DNA of 64,000 nucleotides from Catellatospora sp. TT07R-123 (GCF_018327705.1 NZ_BNEM01000002.1:2790001-2854000), one strand, 5' to 3'; positions 8,543 through 16,662 are shown, numbered from the stretch's first letter. Numbers and translations are program-made. Notes: generated by a model not told the origin, from the sequence alone.

Positions 8543-9414
8543 GCCAGCTCCACCCGCTCCCGCCTGGTGAACCTCAGCATCAGTACGGCCAGGGTCAGCG
8601 ACAGGAAGAAGATCGCCACCCCCATCGCCGAGGCGTAGCCGAACTTGCCGTACGTGAACGCCGACCGGTAGAGGGTCAGCCCCATCACCTCGGTGCCGTT
8701 GTCCGGCCCGCCAGGACCGACCGTCATGATCTGCACCAGCGCGAACCCGTCCAGCGCCAGGATGCCCAGGTAGATCCAGGCGACCTGGACGCTGTCCCAG
8801 ATCAGCGGCAGCGTGATCCGCCGGAACACGGTCAGCTCACCGGCCCCGTCGATCGCGGCCGCCTCCATGATGTCGGCGGGCACCGACTCCATCGCCGCGG
8901 CGAACAGCACCACGTAGAAGCCGATCGCCGACCAGACCAGCACCGCCATCACGCACCACAGTGCGAGATCCGGCTCGGCCAGCCAGGAGCGGCGCCAGGA
9001 GTCCAGGTGCAGCCCCGACAGCAGGCCGTTGAGCAGCCCGCTGTTGGGGGTGTACACGAACTGCCACAGCACCGCGATGATCGCCACCGACAGCAGCTGG
9101 GGGAAGAAGTAGACCACCCGGTAGACCCGCGTGTTCCGGGTCCCCGCGGCCAGGCCGAGCGCCACCACGATGACGGCCAGCGGCACGACAAGCAGCATCA
9201 GCCCGTTGTGCCGCAGCGCCGCCAGGAACAGCGGGTCGCTCCACATGCGGGTGAAGTTGTCGATCCCGATCAGGTTCACCTCGCTGGTGACACCGGTCCA
9301 GTCGGTGAAGGCGAGGTAGAAGGCCTGCAGGTACGGCCACAGCACGAGCAGGCCGTACAGCGCCAGGGGCAGCGTGAGCGCCCCGGCCAGGAACCGGAAC
9401 TTGCCGTGCCGCAT
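8539..9414 (-). CDS. ngcF: Carbohydrate ABC transporter permease, MalF/NgcF type
   Basis: 291 residues with six membrane helices, starting MRHGKFRFLAGALTLPLALY. The EAA loop reads EAAAIDGAGELTVFRRITLP near residue 190. It is the partner of the next permease in importing an amino sugar or disaccharide. ATG 9414 starts five bases after the binding-protein stop codon, so the gene sits in a tight operon ngcE-ngcF-ngcG. Confidence 0.88.
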   Translation of the reverse strand: MRHGKFRFLAGALTLPLALYGLLVLWPYLQAFYLAFTDWTGVTSEVNLIGIDNFTRMWSDPLFLAALRHNGLMLLVVPLAVIVVALGLAAGTRNTRVYRVVYFFPQLLSVAIIAVLWQFVYTPNSGLLNGLLSGLHLDSWRRSWLAEPDLALWCVMAVLVWSAIGFYVVLFAAAMESVPADIMEAAAIDGAGELTVFRRITLPLIWDSVQVAWIYLGILALDGFALVQIMTVGPGGPDNGTEVMGLTLYRSAFTYGKFGYASAMGVAIFFLSLTLAVLMLRFTRRERVELA

Positions 9415-9419
9415 GCCGC

Positions 9420-10808
9420 TCACCGCTTGTGCTTGGCGATGGAGCTGTCGGCGGCGACCGCGTCGGCGGCCTTCTGCACCCGCTCGGCCCACTGCGCGGG
9501 GTTGATGCGCTTGGTGGCCAGCTCGCCGGTGGCGTCGTCGACCGCCTTGGACAGCGGGGCGTACCAGGTGCGGAACTTGTAGCTGAACACGTTCGCACCC
9601 GCACCGGCCACCGCCTGCGCGACCGAGCCCAGCCCGCTGGACAGGGTCAGCCCGTCGGTCGCCCCGGCGACCACCGGCAGCGACTTGGCGCTCTCGGCGA
9701 AGCCCCGCGCGACCTGCTTGGAGAACAGGATGCGCAGGAACTCCAGGCCGCCCTGGGCGTTCTTGGCCTTGGCGGGCACCAGGAACGACTCGGAGCTGGT
9801 CGCCATGACCGCGCCGTCGGCGAGCTTGTCGGCGCTGGTCAGCGACGGCACCGGCGCCATCACCATGTCGAACCCGGCCGGGGTGACGGCCTGCTGCTCG
9901 CCCTCCAGCCACGAGCCGCACGGGATGAACGCGACCTGGCCCTTGCACCAGGCGTTCTGCGCCTCGGTGTGGGACAGGCCCTCCGACCCCGGCATGATGT
10001 GCCCGCGTACGGCCAGCTGGTAGATCGCCTCGGCGGCCGCGGTCATCGCCGGGCTCTTCCAGGCGCCGGGCTCCAGATTGTCGATCGCCTTGACCAGCTC
10101 GAACCCGCCCGCCTTGGCCGCCAGCGACACCAGCGGGTCGTTCAGGTACTCCGGGTACTTGCCCTGCCAGGTCCAGGCGTGCAGGCCGGCCTTCTTGATC
10201 TCGTCGTTGAGCGTCAGCATCTCGTCCCAGGTCTTCGGGAACGTCCAGCCGTGCTTGGCGAACAGCGACTTGGAGTACCAGACGCCCCAGACCACCGACG
10301 AGTAGTTGAGCACCAGCGGCTTGCCGTCGAAGCTGCCGTCCTCGATCACGCCCGGCATGAGGGTGTCGCGGACCTTCTTGCTCGGGTCGTCCAGGCTCGG
10401 GGCGTCCAGCAGCTCGGTCAGGTCCTTGATCTTGCCCGCGGTGACCAGGGTGGCCAGGTCCAACCGACCGGCACCGCTGTTGTCGACCACGTCCGGCGGG
10501 CTGTCGGCCACGAACCGGGGCTGCAGCACCTCGCCGACACCCTGGATGCCCTTGTGGTCCACGGTCGCCTTGGGGAACTTCGCCTTGTACTTGCTGCCGG
10601 CGTCCACGGCGTACGCGTCGCCGTAGCCGCCCTTGAAGATCACGACTTCGAGGTTCGCGTCCGCCGGCACGCCCAGCGGGTTCTCGGCGGTGACAGCGCC
10701 CTTGCCGGCGCTGTCGGCGTCACTGCCCGAGGTGGCACAGGCGCCCAAGGCCGTCGTCGCGGCCGCGGCAGCCGTCCCGAGCAGCAGGCCTCGTCTTGTA
10801 GGGTTCAC
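9420..10808 (-). CDS. ngcE: N-acetylglucosamine/chitobiose-binding lipoprotein, NgcE type
   Basis: 462 residues, an extracellular solute-binding protein. The start MNPTRRGLLLGTAAAAATTA has twin arginines and ends in lipobox LGAC, so it is a Tat-compatible lipoprotein. The mature part begins with LEVVIFKGGYGDAY and continues with VDNSGAGRLDLATLV and CGSWLEGEQQAV, wording I know from the NgcE family (GlcNAc and chitobiose importer of Streptomyces). GTG 10808 is preceded by AAGGG at 8 bases. Context supports the sugar: a SIS protein and RpiR regulator upstream and a GlcNAc-kinase-like gene downstream. Substrate is inferred from family and neighbours. Confidence 0.85.
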   Translation of the reverse strand: MNPTRRGLLLGTAAAAATTALGACATSGSDADSAGKGAVTAENPLGVPADANLEVVIFKGGYGDAYAVDAGSKYKAKFPKATVDHKGIQGVGEVLQPRFVADSPPDVVDNSGAGRLDLATLVTAGKIKDLTELLDAPSLDDPSKKVRDTLMPGVIEDGSFDGKPLVLNYSSVVWGVWYSKSLFAKHGWTFPKTWDEMLTLNDEIKKAGLHAWTWQGKYPEYLNDPLVSLAAKAGGFELVKAIDNLEPGAWKSPAMTAAAEAIYQLAVRGHIMPGSEGLSHTEAQNAWCKGQVAFIPCGSWLEGEQQAVTPAGFDMVMAPVPSLTSADKLADGAVMATSSESFLVPAKAKNAQGGLEFLRILFSKQVARGFAESAKSLPVVAGATDGLTLSSGLGSVAQAVAGAGANVFSYKFRTWYAPLSKAVDDATGELATKRINPAQWAERVQKAADAVAADSSIAKHKR

Positions 10809-10836
10809 GGTATCGCCCTTCGCACATAGGGGTGGT

Positions 10837-11571
10837 TTAGGCGATACGCCGGATGCGCCCGGCGTATCGCGCCTCCAATTGCAGGTTGTGCTCATATCCG
10901 CCGGCGATGTTGGCCGACAGGTAGATCGGCGGGGTCTGCCCCGCCTGCTCCAGGCGCTCCACCACTTCGGCGACGACCATCTGGGCCAGCACCGCCGCGG
11001 TCACGGACGAGACCGCGCCGCTCTGGTTGCCCAGCACCACGTCGCCGTACGGTGCGCCGTTGTCGAGCACCACGTCCGCGATCTCGGCCAGCCGCTTCCC
11101 CGAGGGGTGGCGGGGCTCCGAGCGCGCCGTGTGCTCCAGTGAGGTGACCGCGATCAGCTGGTGCCCGCGCTCCTTGATCAGCAGCGCCAGCTCGACGATC
11201 ACCCCGTTGATGCCCGACTGCGAGGCCAGCACGAACACGTCGGCGGCCGAGATCGGGGCCAGGTCGTAGATGCGGTGCGCCACCTCGGTGCGCCGTTCGA
11301 GGAGCTGGTCCTCCAGCACCTCGCGGGGCTCGCCGCCGTACAGCACGATGTCGCGCAGCGCGATCCGGTTGGTCGGCACCAGGCCCCCCGCGCGCCCGGC
11401 GATCTCCATCGCCACCGCCTCGGAGTGGCCGCTGCCGAAGGCCTGCACCACCCCGCCCGCCGCCAGGCTCTCGGTGATCAGGTCGGCGGCCCGCTGCACC
11501 GCGGCCGCCTGGCCGTTGCCCACCTTGGCGACCAGCTCGGTGACGGTCTCCAGGTACGTCTGCGCGTTCAT
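10837..11571 (-). CDS. SIS-domain sugar-phosphate-binding protein
   Basis: 244 residues with one SIS domain. It has the phosphosugar-binding GSGHSEAVAMEIAGR near residue 50 and SQSGINGVIVELA near 118. This matches the stand-alone SIS proteins of the UPF0309 type rather than MurQ or GlmS. These bind or isomerise phosphorylated (amino) sugars in the cytoplasm; no reaction is firmly known for this branch. ATG 11571 has AGGAG six bases upstream. It lies 22 bp after rpiR and 28 bp before ngcE, so it probably shares their transcript. Confidence 0.85.
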   Translation of the reverse strand: MNAQTYLETVTELVAKVGNGQAAAVQRAADLITESLAAGGVVQAFGSGHSEAVAMEIAGRAGGLVPTNRIALRDIVLYGGEPREVLEDQLLERRTEVAHRIYDLAPISAADVFVLASQSGINGVIVELALLIKERGHQLIAVTSLEHTARSEPRHPSGKRLAEIADVVLDNGAPYGDVVLGNQSGAVSSVTAAVLAQMVVAEVVERLEQAGQTPPIYLSANIAGGYEHNLQLEARYAGRIRRIA

Positions 11572-11593
11572 GATGCTCCTGTTCGGATGGTTG

Positions 11594-12487
11594 TCAGCGC
11601 CGGTTGCGCCGGTGCGAGGTCGGCTCGTCGTGCAGGCGGTGCGCCTGCACCGCACGGGCGGTGACCTCGAACGCCTCGGACGTGCGCTCGTAGGTGAGCT
11701 GCGCGACCGCCACGTAGATCAGGTCGAGGGCGACCAGCTGCCCGTGCAGCGCCGACAGCGCCGCGAGCCGGAAGGTCGTCTCGTGTACGGCCGTGGTCAG
11801 CACCACGTCGGCCGCCTCGGCCAGCGGTGACTTGTCGAACGAGGTGACCGCGACCGTGAGCGCCCCCTGCTCCCCCGCCTCGGCAAGCACCTCGATCGCC
11901 TCGCGGGTGCGGCCGCTGTGCGACAGCACGATCGCGACGTCGCCGGGGACGAGCAGCGCGGCGTTGGTCAGCGCCTTGTGCGAGTCCTCGCGGTGCCAGC
12001 AGGGGACCCGGATGCGCTCCAGCCGGAACGCCATCTCGCGGGCGGCGGTGCCGCTGCTGCCCAGGCCGAACAACTCGACCCGGTTGGCCTGCGCGACCGC
12101 CTCGGCGACCCGGGCCACCGCGGCCATGTCGAGCCGGGCGGCGGTCTCCTGGATGGCGCGGGCGTCGGCGCTGGCGATGACGCCGAGCACGCGGTCGAGC
12201 GAGTCGCCGGGCTCGATGTCGCGGTCGATGTCGGTCTCCCAGCGGGCCTGGGCGGCGCGTCCGCTCTCGGTGGCCAGGGCCACCCGCAGTGCGGCGTACC
12301 CGCGGAAGCCCAGCACCCGGCAGAACCGGGTCACCGTCGCGGTGGAGGTGCCGGAGCGCTCGGCCAGGTCGACGATCGACGCCTGCGCGGCCAGCGCCGG
12401 GTCCTCCAGGATCTGCTCCGCCACCCGCTGCAACGCGTCGGGCAGGTTGGGCAGCTCCATCCGCATCCGACCGATCACACCCTGCAC
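11594..12487 (-). CDS. RpiR/MurR-family transcriptional regulator
   Basis: 297 residues. An N-terminal helix-turn-helix domain (about 10-80, SIVDLAERSGTSTATVTRFC) precedes a SIS domain (about 115-250, VELFGLGSSGTAAREMAFRL and LSHSGRTREAIEVL). RpiR proteins sense a phosphosugar through the SIS fold and usually repress neighbouring sugar genes. As the first gene of the cluster it is the likely controller of SIS-ngcEFG. GTG 12487 was chosen because GAAGGG lies 7 bases upstream; ATG codons at 12466 and 12460 lack one. A symmetric AT-rich site lies 73 bp upstream (12560-12572). Confidence 0.88.
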   Translation of the reverse strand: MQGVIGRMRMELPNLPDALQRVAEQILEDPALAAQASIVDLAERSGTSTATVTRFCRVLGFRGYAALRVALATESGRAAQARWETDIDRDIEPGDSLDRVLGVIASADARAIQETAARLDMAAVARVAEAVAQANRVELFGLGSSGTAAREMAFRLERIRVPCWHREDSHKALTNAALLVPGDVAIVLSHSGRTREAIEVLAEAGEQGALTVAVTSFDKSPLAEAADVVLTTAVHETTFRLAALSALHGQLVALDLIYVAVAQLTYERTSEAFEVTARAVQAHRLHDEPTSHRRNRR

Positions 12488-12559
12488 AAGAATTCCCTTC
12501 ACCGCATGCCGTTGGTGAAGAAAATTACGACCCACACCCCCCGCTGTCAACGCACCGCG

Positions 12560-12598
12560 ACAAAAATTTTGTTTCCCCGTAACGGGTTCGGGTGTTAC
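12560..12598. promoter_or_regulatory. Candidate RpiR operator region
   Basis: Two symmetric sites sit upstream of the rpiR start. ACAAAAATTTTGT (12560-12572) is a perfect 6+1+6 inverted repeat in otherwise GC-rich DNA. GTAAC/GTTAC (12579-12583 and 12594-12598) is a 5-bp inverted repeat with a 10-nt gap. RpiR regulators commonly autoregulate through such AT-rich palindromes; binding here is inferred. Confidence 0.45.
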
Positions 12599-12644
12599 AA
12601 ATTATCGACCGCGCCGCCGCCTCAACGCACTCGCGCTGCGGTTT

Positions 12645-12710
12645 CGTGCAGTTTCGGGGAAAGTGCTGCAATCCGGCTCAAGATTCCAGCACTTTCCCCG
12701 AAACTGCACG
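12645..12710. repeat. Family A palindrome, copy 1
   Basis: Perfect 24-nt inverted arms (12645-12668 and 12687-12710) around an 18-nt loop; arm core GCAGTTTCGGGGAAAGTGC. It lies 36 bp beyond the 3' end of the minus-strand membrane-enzyme gene, where it could end transcription. Confidence 0.9.
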
Positions 12711-12745
12711 TCAGAACGGGCGTCGGGGCGCGCTCCGGGGAGGCG

Positions 12746-14161
12746 TCAGGGCTGGACGAAGCCGATCATCGCGGTGGCGGCGGCGGCCTGGAGGATCAGG
12801 GCGGAGGTGACGACGGCGAAGGGCCACAGGCGGGTGGTCCGCGCGCACAGCCAGGCGGCGGGCAGCTCCAGGAACACCGCGATGAAGATCCAGAGCCGGA
12901 CGGTCTCGCCCCGGTTCATCCCGAGCAGGTCCAGCAGCGCGAGCACGGCCAGGCCGGACAGCGTCAGCAGCGCCATCGGGTGCACCAGCACCCGCCGCAC
13001 CGAGGCCCACGCGGCCGCGGGCAGCAGCGCGCAGCTGGCGAACCCGGCACAGAGCACGAAATACCACAGATTGCGGGTGACCCACATGCCGTACGGCCGC
13101 CACCGGTCATTGAACCGGTTCGCGTCGGCCAGCACGTACTCGAAACCGGCCACGATGTCGTAGCCGAACAGCAGCCGCATCGCGACCAGGCAGGCCGCGA
13201 AGCCGGCGACGGCCAGCGCCGCCAGGCGGGCCGTGTCGGCCCAGCTCGCGTGCACGCGGTCCGACCCGCCGCGCAGCGCGAAGGCCAGCAGCGCGGCGAA
13301 GACCAGGCCCAGGATCAGCGGCGACGGCTCGAAGAAGAGGGTCAGGTAGACGGCGGCGCCCAGGCCCAGGGCGTACGCCCGGTGGCGCGTGCGCAGGAAG
13401 CGCACGTGCAGCCACAGCGCGAGCAGGATCGGCACCGGCGCGACCGCGTTGAGGATCGGGACGAAGTGCAGCCGCCCGGGCGCGAACAGGCACAGCACCA
13501 GCGCGTACAGCGCGAGGCGGCGGTCGCCGGTCAGGTCGCGCACGACCAGGTACAGCAGCAGAGCGGCCAGGTTCGACAGCACCAGCACCGCCGTGCCCAT
13601 GCCCGCCGGGGTCAGCCCGAGGGCGTCGAGCAGGTAGTACAGCATCGTCTTGCCCGGCATGTTGGTGCGCGCGTGCGGCGGCAGCTGCTCGACCAGCTCG
13701 TGGTAGCCCCGGATGAACTCCCCCGCGCTCCACCGCCGCGTCGGCGAGTAGAACGAGTTGGCCCGGTCGCTGACCACGATCCCGGCCAGCGACGACGGGG
13801 CGTACCAGCGCAGCAGCAGTTGCAGCGGCACCGCCGCGACCAGCCACCCGGTCACCGCCGCGGCGTCGAGGCGGGCGGGCAGCCGCCGCGAGAGCACCAG
13901 CAGGCCGAGCACGGCCGCGATCACCGGCACGGCGGGCCAGAGCACCGCCCAGGACCCGGCGGCGCGCACGTACGGGTAGGTCCAGCCACCCAGCCGCGAG
14001 CCGGTGGGCAGCTCGCGCAGCAGCAGGGCGAGCACCGCGAGCAGTGTCGCGGCGGCACCGGCGGCAACCGACCAGGCCAGGACGCGCGGCAGCCGCTCCG
14101 GTCGCGCTTGCTCGGGGGTACGGGCCGACGCCCGCCGCCGCTCCAGCAGAGTCCCGCTCAC
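12746..14161 (-). CDS. Polytopic membrane protein, probable GT-C type glycosyltransferase
   Basis: 471 residues with about eleven predicted membrane helices. The first large loop (about 110-175) carries WYAPSSLAGIVVSDRANSFY and the helix-flanking motif NMPGKTMLYYLLDALG, the layout of actinobacterial GT-C mannosyltransferase-like proteins that use polyprenyl-phosphate sugars. No textbook catalytic motif is certain, so the enzyme role is inference. GTG 14161 follows GGGAGG at only three bases, tight but the sole plausible signal. It is monocistronic, with palindromes on both sides. Confidence 0.65.
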   Translation of the reverse strand: MSGTLLERRRASARTPEQARPERLPRVLAWSVAAGAAATLLAVLALLLRELPTGSRLGGWTYPYVRAAGSWAVLWPAVPVIAAVLGLLVLSRRLPARLDAAAVTGWLVAAVPLQLLLRWYAPSSLAGIVVSDRANSFYSPTRRWSAGEFIRGYHELVEQLPPHARTNMPGKTMLYYLLDALGLTPAGMGTAVLVLSNLAALLLYLVVRDLTGDRRLALYALVLCLFAPGRLHFVPILNAVAPVPILLALWLHVRFLRTRHRAYALGLGAAVYLTLFFEPSPLILGLVFAALLAFALRGGSDRVHASWADTARLAALAVAGFAACLVAMRLLFGYDIVAGFEYVLADANRFNDRWRPYGMWVTRNLWYFVLCAGFASCALLPAAAWASVRRVLVHPMALLTLSGLAVLALLDLLGMNRGETVRLWIFIAVFLELPAAWLCARTTRLWPFAVVTSALILQAAAATAMIGFVQP

Positions 14162-14215
14162 GTTCCTCCCTCGAAGCGCATTTTGCCCGATATGCTAGCG
14201 GGCGTACTGATACAC

Positions 14216-14245
14216 GTAGGGCCCCGACTCGCGTCGGGGCCCTAC
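14216..14245. terminator. Perfect GC hairpin after the 67-residue gene
   Basis: 12-nt perfect arms (GTAGGGCCCCGA, 14216-14227, and complement 14234-14245) around CTCGCG. It lies between the end of the small minus-strand gene (14377) and the next minus-strand gene (start 14161), so it probably isolates the two. Confidence 0.75.
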
Positions 14246-14376
14246 GGTTCAGGCTTCGGGGATCGGGTGACCTGCTGGGGATGGGTCGCACAGCACTGTG
14301 CGGTCATCGCGGCCGCACTGCGCTGTGCGGAAAGCTCGCTCTCAGCCGGCGTACACCGGGCGCCGTGACCGCACCG

Positions 14377-14580
14377 TCACGGCAGCATCCCGTGTTCGTC
14401 GCTCACGATCGAGATGACGTCCTCGACCGTGGTCCGCGCGCGCATCGCCACGTGCTCGATCGGCGCGTTACACGCGATGGCCTCCCGGATCGCGGAACGC
14501 CAGACCTTGTCGCTGTCGTCGACCCGTCCTGCGGACGCCTCGTCGACCAGGCACAGCGCCAGATCAGATGTGACGTACAA
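14377..14580 (-). CDS. Small conserved-looking hypothetical protein
   Basis: 67 residues starting at TTG 14580, which is preceded by an exceptionally strong Shine-Dalgarno (GGAGGAGGAG) seven bases upstream; that fixes the start. The protein reads YVTSDLALCLVDEASAGRVD and ends VEDVISIVSDEHGMLP. The central IEHVAMRARTTVEDVISIV could be a helix-turn-helix-like pair of helices, but no family is recognised. It is alone between a membrane-enzyme gene and a long intergenic region. Confidence 0.6.
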   Translation of the reverse strand: MYVTSDLALCLVDEASAGRVDDSDKVWRSAIREAIACNAPIEHVAMRARTTVEDVISIVSDEHGMLP

Positions 14581-15073
14581 AGTGCGTCTCCTCCTCCGGG
14601 GCGCGCCGGTGCCCCGGCACGCCAGAAGACTTCCCGGCACGCCGGGTCGCCCTCACCCCACCAAGGATCCGGGTTCTAAGCCCACGAAACATCCGCCACT
14701 ACGCGGAATGCATCTTCCTCAAGAAAAGTACTAACACCTCATAGCACCTATACACCCCCCAGACCACCCGCACCACCCTCGGAGTTCCCTGACAATCCCC
14801 CCGCCACCCCACGCCCCGCCCTGCGCCGCCCGCCCCGCCCCGCGCCCCGCTCACCCGCCCGTGGTCGCGAACCCCTTTTTGGCCAAGTTGCCGGGCAATC
14901 GGGCACTCGGTGGCCGGTCAAACGGCCGATTGCCCGGCAACTTGGCTGGTAGGGGGCGGGCGGCGCGGCGCGGCATGCGAGGGTTCGGTGTCCGGGTTTG
15001 CGGGTTAGGCTGCCGCCGCGGCGGTCCGCTGCCGGATCGGCCGTTTAGAGTGATTCTGAGAGGATCCGTCCTG
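14581..15073. other. Divergent intergenic region of 493 bp
   Basis: Contains the family B palindrome at 14882-14946 and a C-rich stretch (about 14750-14870). No gene or clear promoter was found in the rest. Confidence 0.6.
14882..14946. repeat. Family B palindrome, copy 2
   Basis: Perfect 21-nt arms (14882-14902 and 14926-14946) around a 23-nt loop; arm core TTGCCGGGCAATCGG is identical to that after tex (1446-1501). Unlike copy 1 it sits between divergent genes, so a pure terminator role does not fit. Confidence 0.85.
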
Positions 15074-15814
15074 ATGTGCCACAGTGACGACAGCGCCCCG
15101 CCCGCCGCGCCCGAGGCCGGCGACGTCGCCTCGCACGGCCCGCTCGAACTGACCGCGGCCGACGGCAACACGTTCGCGGCGTACCAGGCCAGCCCCGCCA
15201 CGCCCAACGGTGCGAGCATGGTCATCCTGCCCGACGTGCGCGGGCTGCACCCGTTCTACGTCCGGCTCGCCCAGCGGTTCGCCGAGGCGGGATACGAGAC
15301 CGTCGCCATGGACTACTTCGGCCGCACCGCCGGGGTGTCCCAGCGCGACGAGTCCTTCCCGTTCGCCGAGCACCTGCCGCAGCTCACGCCTGACCAGGTC
15401 AAGGCCGACGCCGCCGCCGCGGTCGCCGCCGTCCGCGCCGCCAACCCCGACGGGCCCGTGTTCACCGTCGGCTTCTGCTACGGCGGCAGCAGCTCGTGGC
15501 GCCTGTCCGCGTCCGACCTCGGCCTGTCCGGCGTGATCGGCTTCTACGGCCGGCCCGAGCGCGTCTACGACGTCGTCGACCAGATGCACGTACCGCTGCT
15601 GCTGCTCGTCGCCGGTGACGACGCCGCCACCCCGCTGGCCGAGTTCGAGAAGTTCGCCGACGCGCTGGCGGACGCCGGAGCCGACTACGAGATGTACGTC
15701 TACGAGGGCGCCCCGCACTCGTTCTTCGACCGCTCGTACGACCAGTGGGCCGACGCCTGCACCGACGCCTGGCACCGCATCCTCACCTTCACCACCACCC
15801 ACCCCACCCCCTAA
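15074..15814 (+). CDS. Dienelactone hydrolase family protein
   Basis: 246 residues of the DLH branch of alpha/beta hydrolases. The nucleophile is a cysteine in VGFCYGG (near residue 138). The acid is in AGDDAATP (near 182) and the His in APHSFFDR (near 217), giving the Cys-Asp-His triad of the family. Such enzymes hydrolyse dienelactones in aromatic breakdown, but many paralogues act on other esters; no aromatic-pathway gene is nearby. No signal peptide. ATG 15074 has GAGAGG about nine bases upstream. Confidence 0.88.
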   Translation: MCHSDDSAPPAAPEAGDVASHGPLELTAADGNTFAAYQASPATPNGASMVILPDVRGLHPFYVRLAQRFAEAGYETVAMDYFGRTAGVSQRDESFPFAEHLPQLTPDQVKADAAAAVAAVRAANPDGPVFTVGFCYGGSSSWRLSASDLGLSGVIGFYGRPERVYDVVDQMHVPLLLLVAGDDAATPLAEFEKFADALADAGADYEMYVYEGAPHSFFDRSYDQWADACTDAWHRILTFTTTHPTP

Positions 15815-15869
15815 CCCCCCACCACCGCCGCCACCGCCCACCGCCGCCGCCGCCGCCGCAACCACCCCG

Positions 15870-15928
15870 TCGATCATGAACTTATGGCCGTGTTCGACGG
15901 TGTGTCGCCACCCTGGCACCGTGATCGA
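15870..15928 (+). repeat. Family C element, copy 1
   Basis: A 59-bp element bounded by TCGATCA and TGATCGA, with the inner marker ATGAACTTATGGCCGTG. Its reverse complement at 16447-16505 matches at 58 of 59 positions. Confidence 0.88.
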
Positions 15929-15993
15929 CTCGCCAGAGGCGCCACCGCCCGAACCGTCCGCCACCGTCCGCCCCAAACCGGGCACGTCGAAGC

Positions 15994-16055
15994 TGCACTT
16001 TCGGGGAAACTGCACGAATCCCGGCCGCCAGAGCCGCAGTTTCCCCGAAACTGCA
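15994..16055. repeat. Family A palindrome, copy 2
   Basis: 20-nt arms (15994-16013 and 16036-16055) with one mismatch around a 22-nt loop. It lies inside the composite island, about 180 bp after the dienelactone hydrolase stop codon. Confidence 0.88.
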
Positions 16056-16118
16056 CGAACGCACTACCAAGATCCAGACCCACCCCCTGGGGCGGGTGGC
16101 CCAGCGCCACACCCCATC

Positions 16119-16430
16119 CAGCACAGCAGACGCCACACCCGGCGGCCCGGCGCCGCACATACCGGCCAGCACGGCAGATGCCCCAGCCAGCGGCCCGGCG
16201 CCGCACACACCGACCAGCACAGCAGGCGCCCTGGCCAGTGGCCCGGCACCGCACACCGCCCAGCACGGCAGACGCCCTGGCCAGTGGCCCCGCGCCGCAC
16301 ACCGCCCAGCACGGCAGACGCCCCGGCCAGCGGCCCGGCACCGCACACCGCCCAGGACAGCAGACGCCCCGGCCAGTGGCCCCGCGCCGCACACCGCCCG
16401 GCGCGACAGACGCCCCGCCCGGCCGCACGG
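16119..16430. repeat. Tandem array of 46-48-bp units
   Basis: Six full units begin at 16119, 16167, 16215, 16261, 16307 and 16353, followed by a decayed unit. Each starts CAGCACGGCAGACGCCC or a close variant and ends in CCGCACACCGCC. The first two units are 48 bp and the later four 46 bp. A 46-bp period breaks reading frame, so the array is not protein-coding. Confidence 0.9.
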
Positions 16431-16446
16431 CGACGCCTCTCGCAGA

Positions 16447-16505
16447 TCGATCACGGTGCCAGGGTGGCGACACACCGTCGAACCCGGCCATAAGTTCATG
16501 ATCGA
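16447..16505 (-). repeat. Family C element, copy 2 (inverted)
   Basis: Near-perfect reverse complement (58 of 59) of 15870-15928. The pair encloses 518 bp. Confidence 0.88.
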
Positions 16506-16531
16506 CGGGTGAGGGGGTGGTGGGGGGTGGG

Positions 16532-16547
16532 ATGAGAGCGCTCTCAT
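16532..16547. promoter_or_regulatory. LacI-type operator, distal site
   Basis: ATGAGAGCGCTCTCAT is a perfect 16-bp palindrome with the central CG of LacI-family sites. It resembles the GAGCGCTC core of CebR/CelR operators that control glucanase genes in actinomycetes. It lies about 70 bp upstream of the likely -35 box of the GH81 gene. Confidence 0.7.
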
Positions 16548-16613
16548 TTGGAGGGACGGGGGTGGGAACGGTTGCGGCGGCGCCATTAATCCGGACGCCA
16601 TCGCGGTGAAACA

Positions 16614-16643
16614 TTGACGTATCCCACAGGCACGGTCTAGTTT
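16614..16643 (+). promoter_or_regulatory. Promoter of the GH81 gene
   Basis: TTGACG (16614-16619) and TAGTTT (16638-16643) are 18 bp apart, a good housekeeping-type pair. Transcription would begin near 16650, right at the second palindrome. Confidence 0.6.
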
Positions 16644-16650
16644 GCACGCA

Positions 16651-16662
16651 GAGAGCGCTCTC
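16651..16662. promoter_or_regulatory. LacI-type operator, proximal site
   Basis: GAGAGCGCTCTC shares its 12-bp core with the site at 16532-16547. Its place over the probable transcription start would let a bound repressor block the GH81 gene. Confidence 0.7.

Noticed and set aside
5280-12487. Whether the GlcNAc cluster also includes nagA, nagB or a transporter ATPase
   Set aside because: None is present; the ATPase is probably supplied in trans, and deacetylase or deaminase genes must be elsewhere.
16119-16430. Repeat array that might be a CRISPR
   Set aside because: Units are joined head-to-tail with no unique spacers between short repeats, and no cas gene is in the window.
15884-16512. 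Overlapping open frames through the 15.9-kb repeat island
   Set aside because: The 46-bp period shifts frame each unit, the peptides are low-complexity, and there is no ribosome site.
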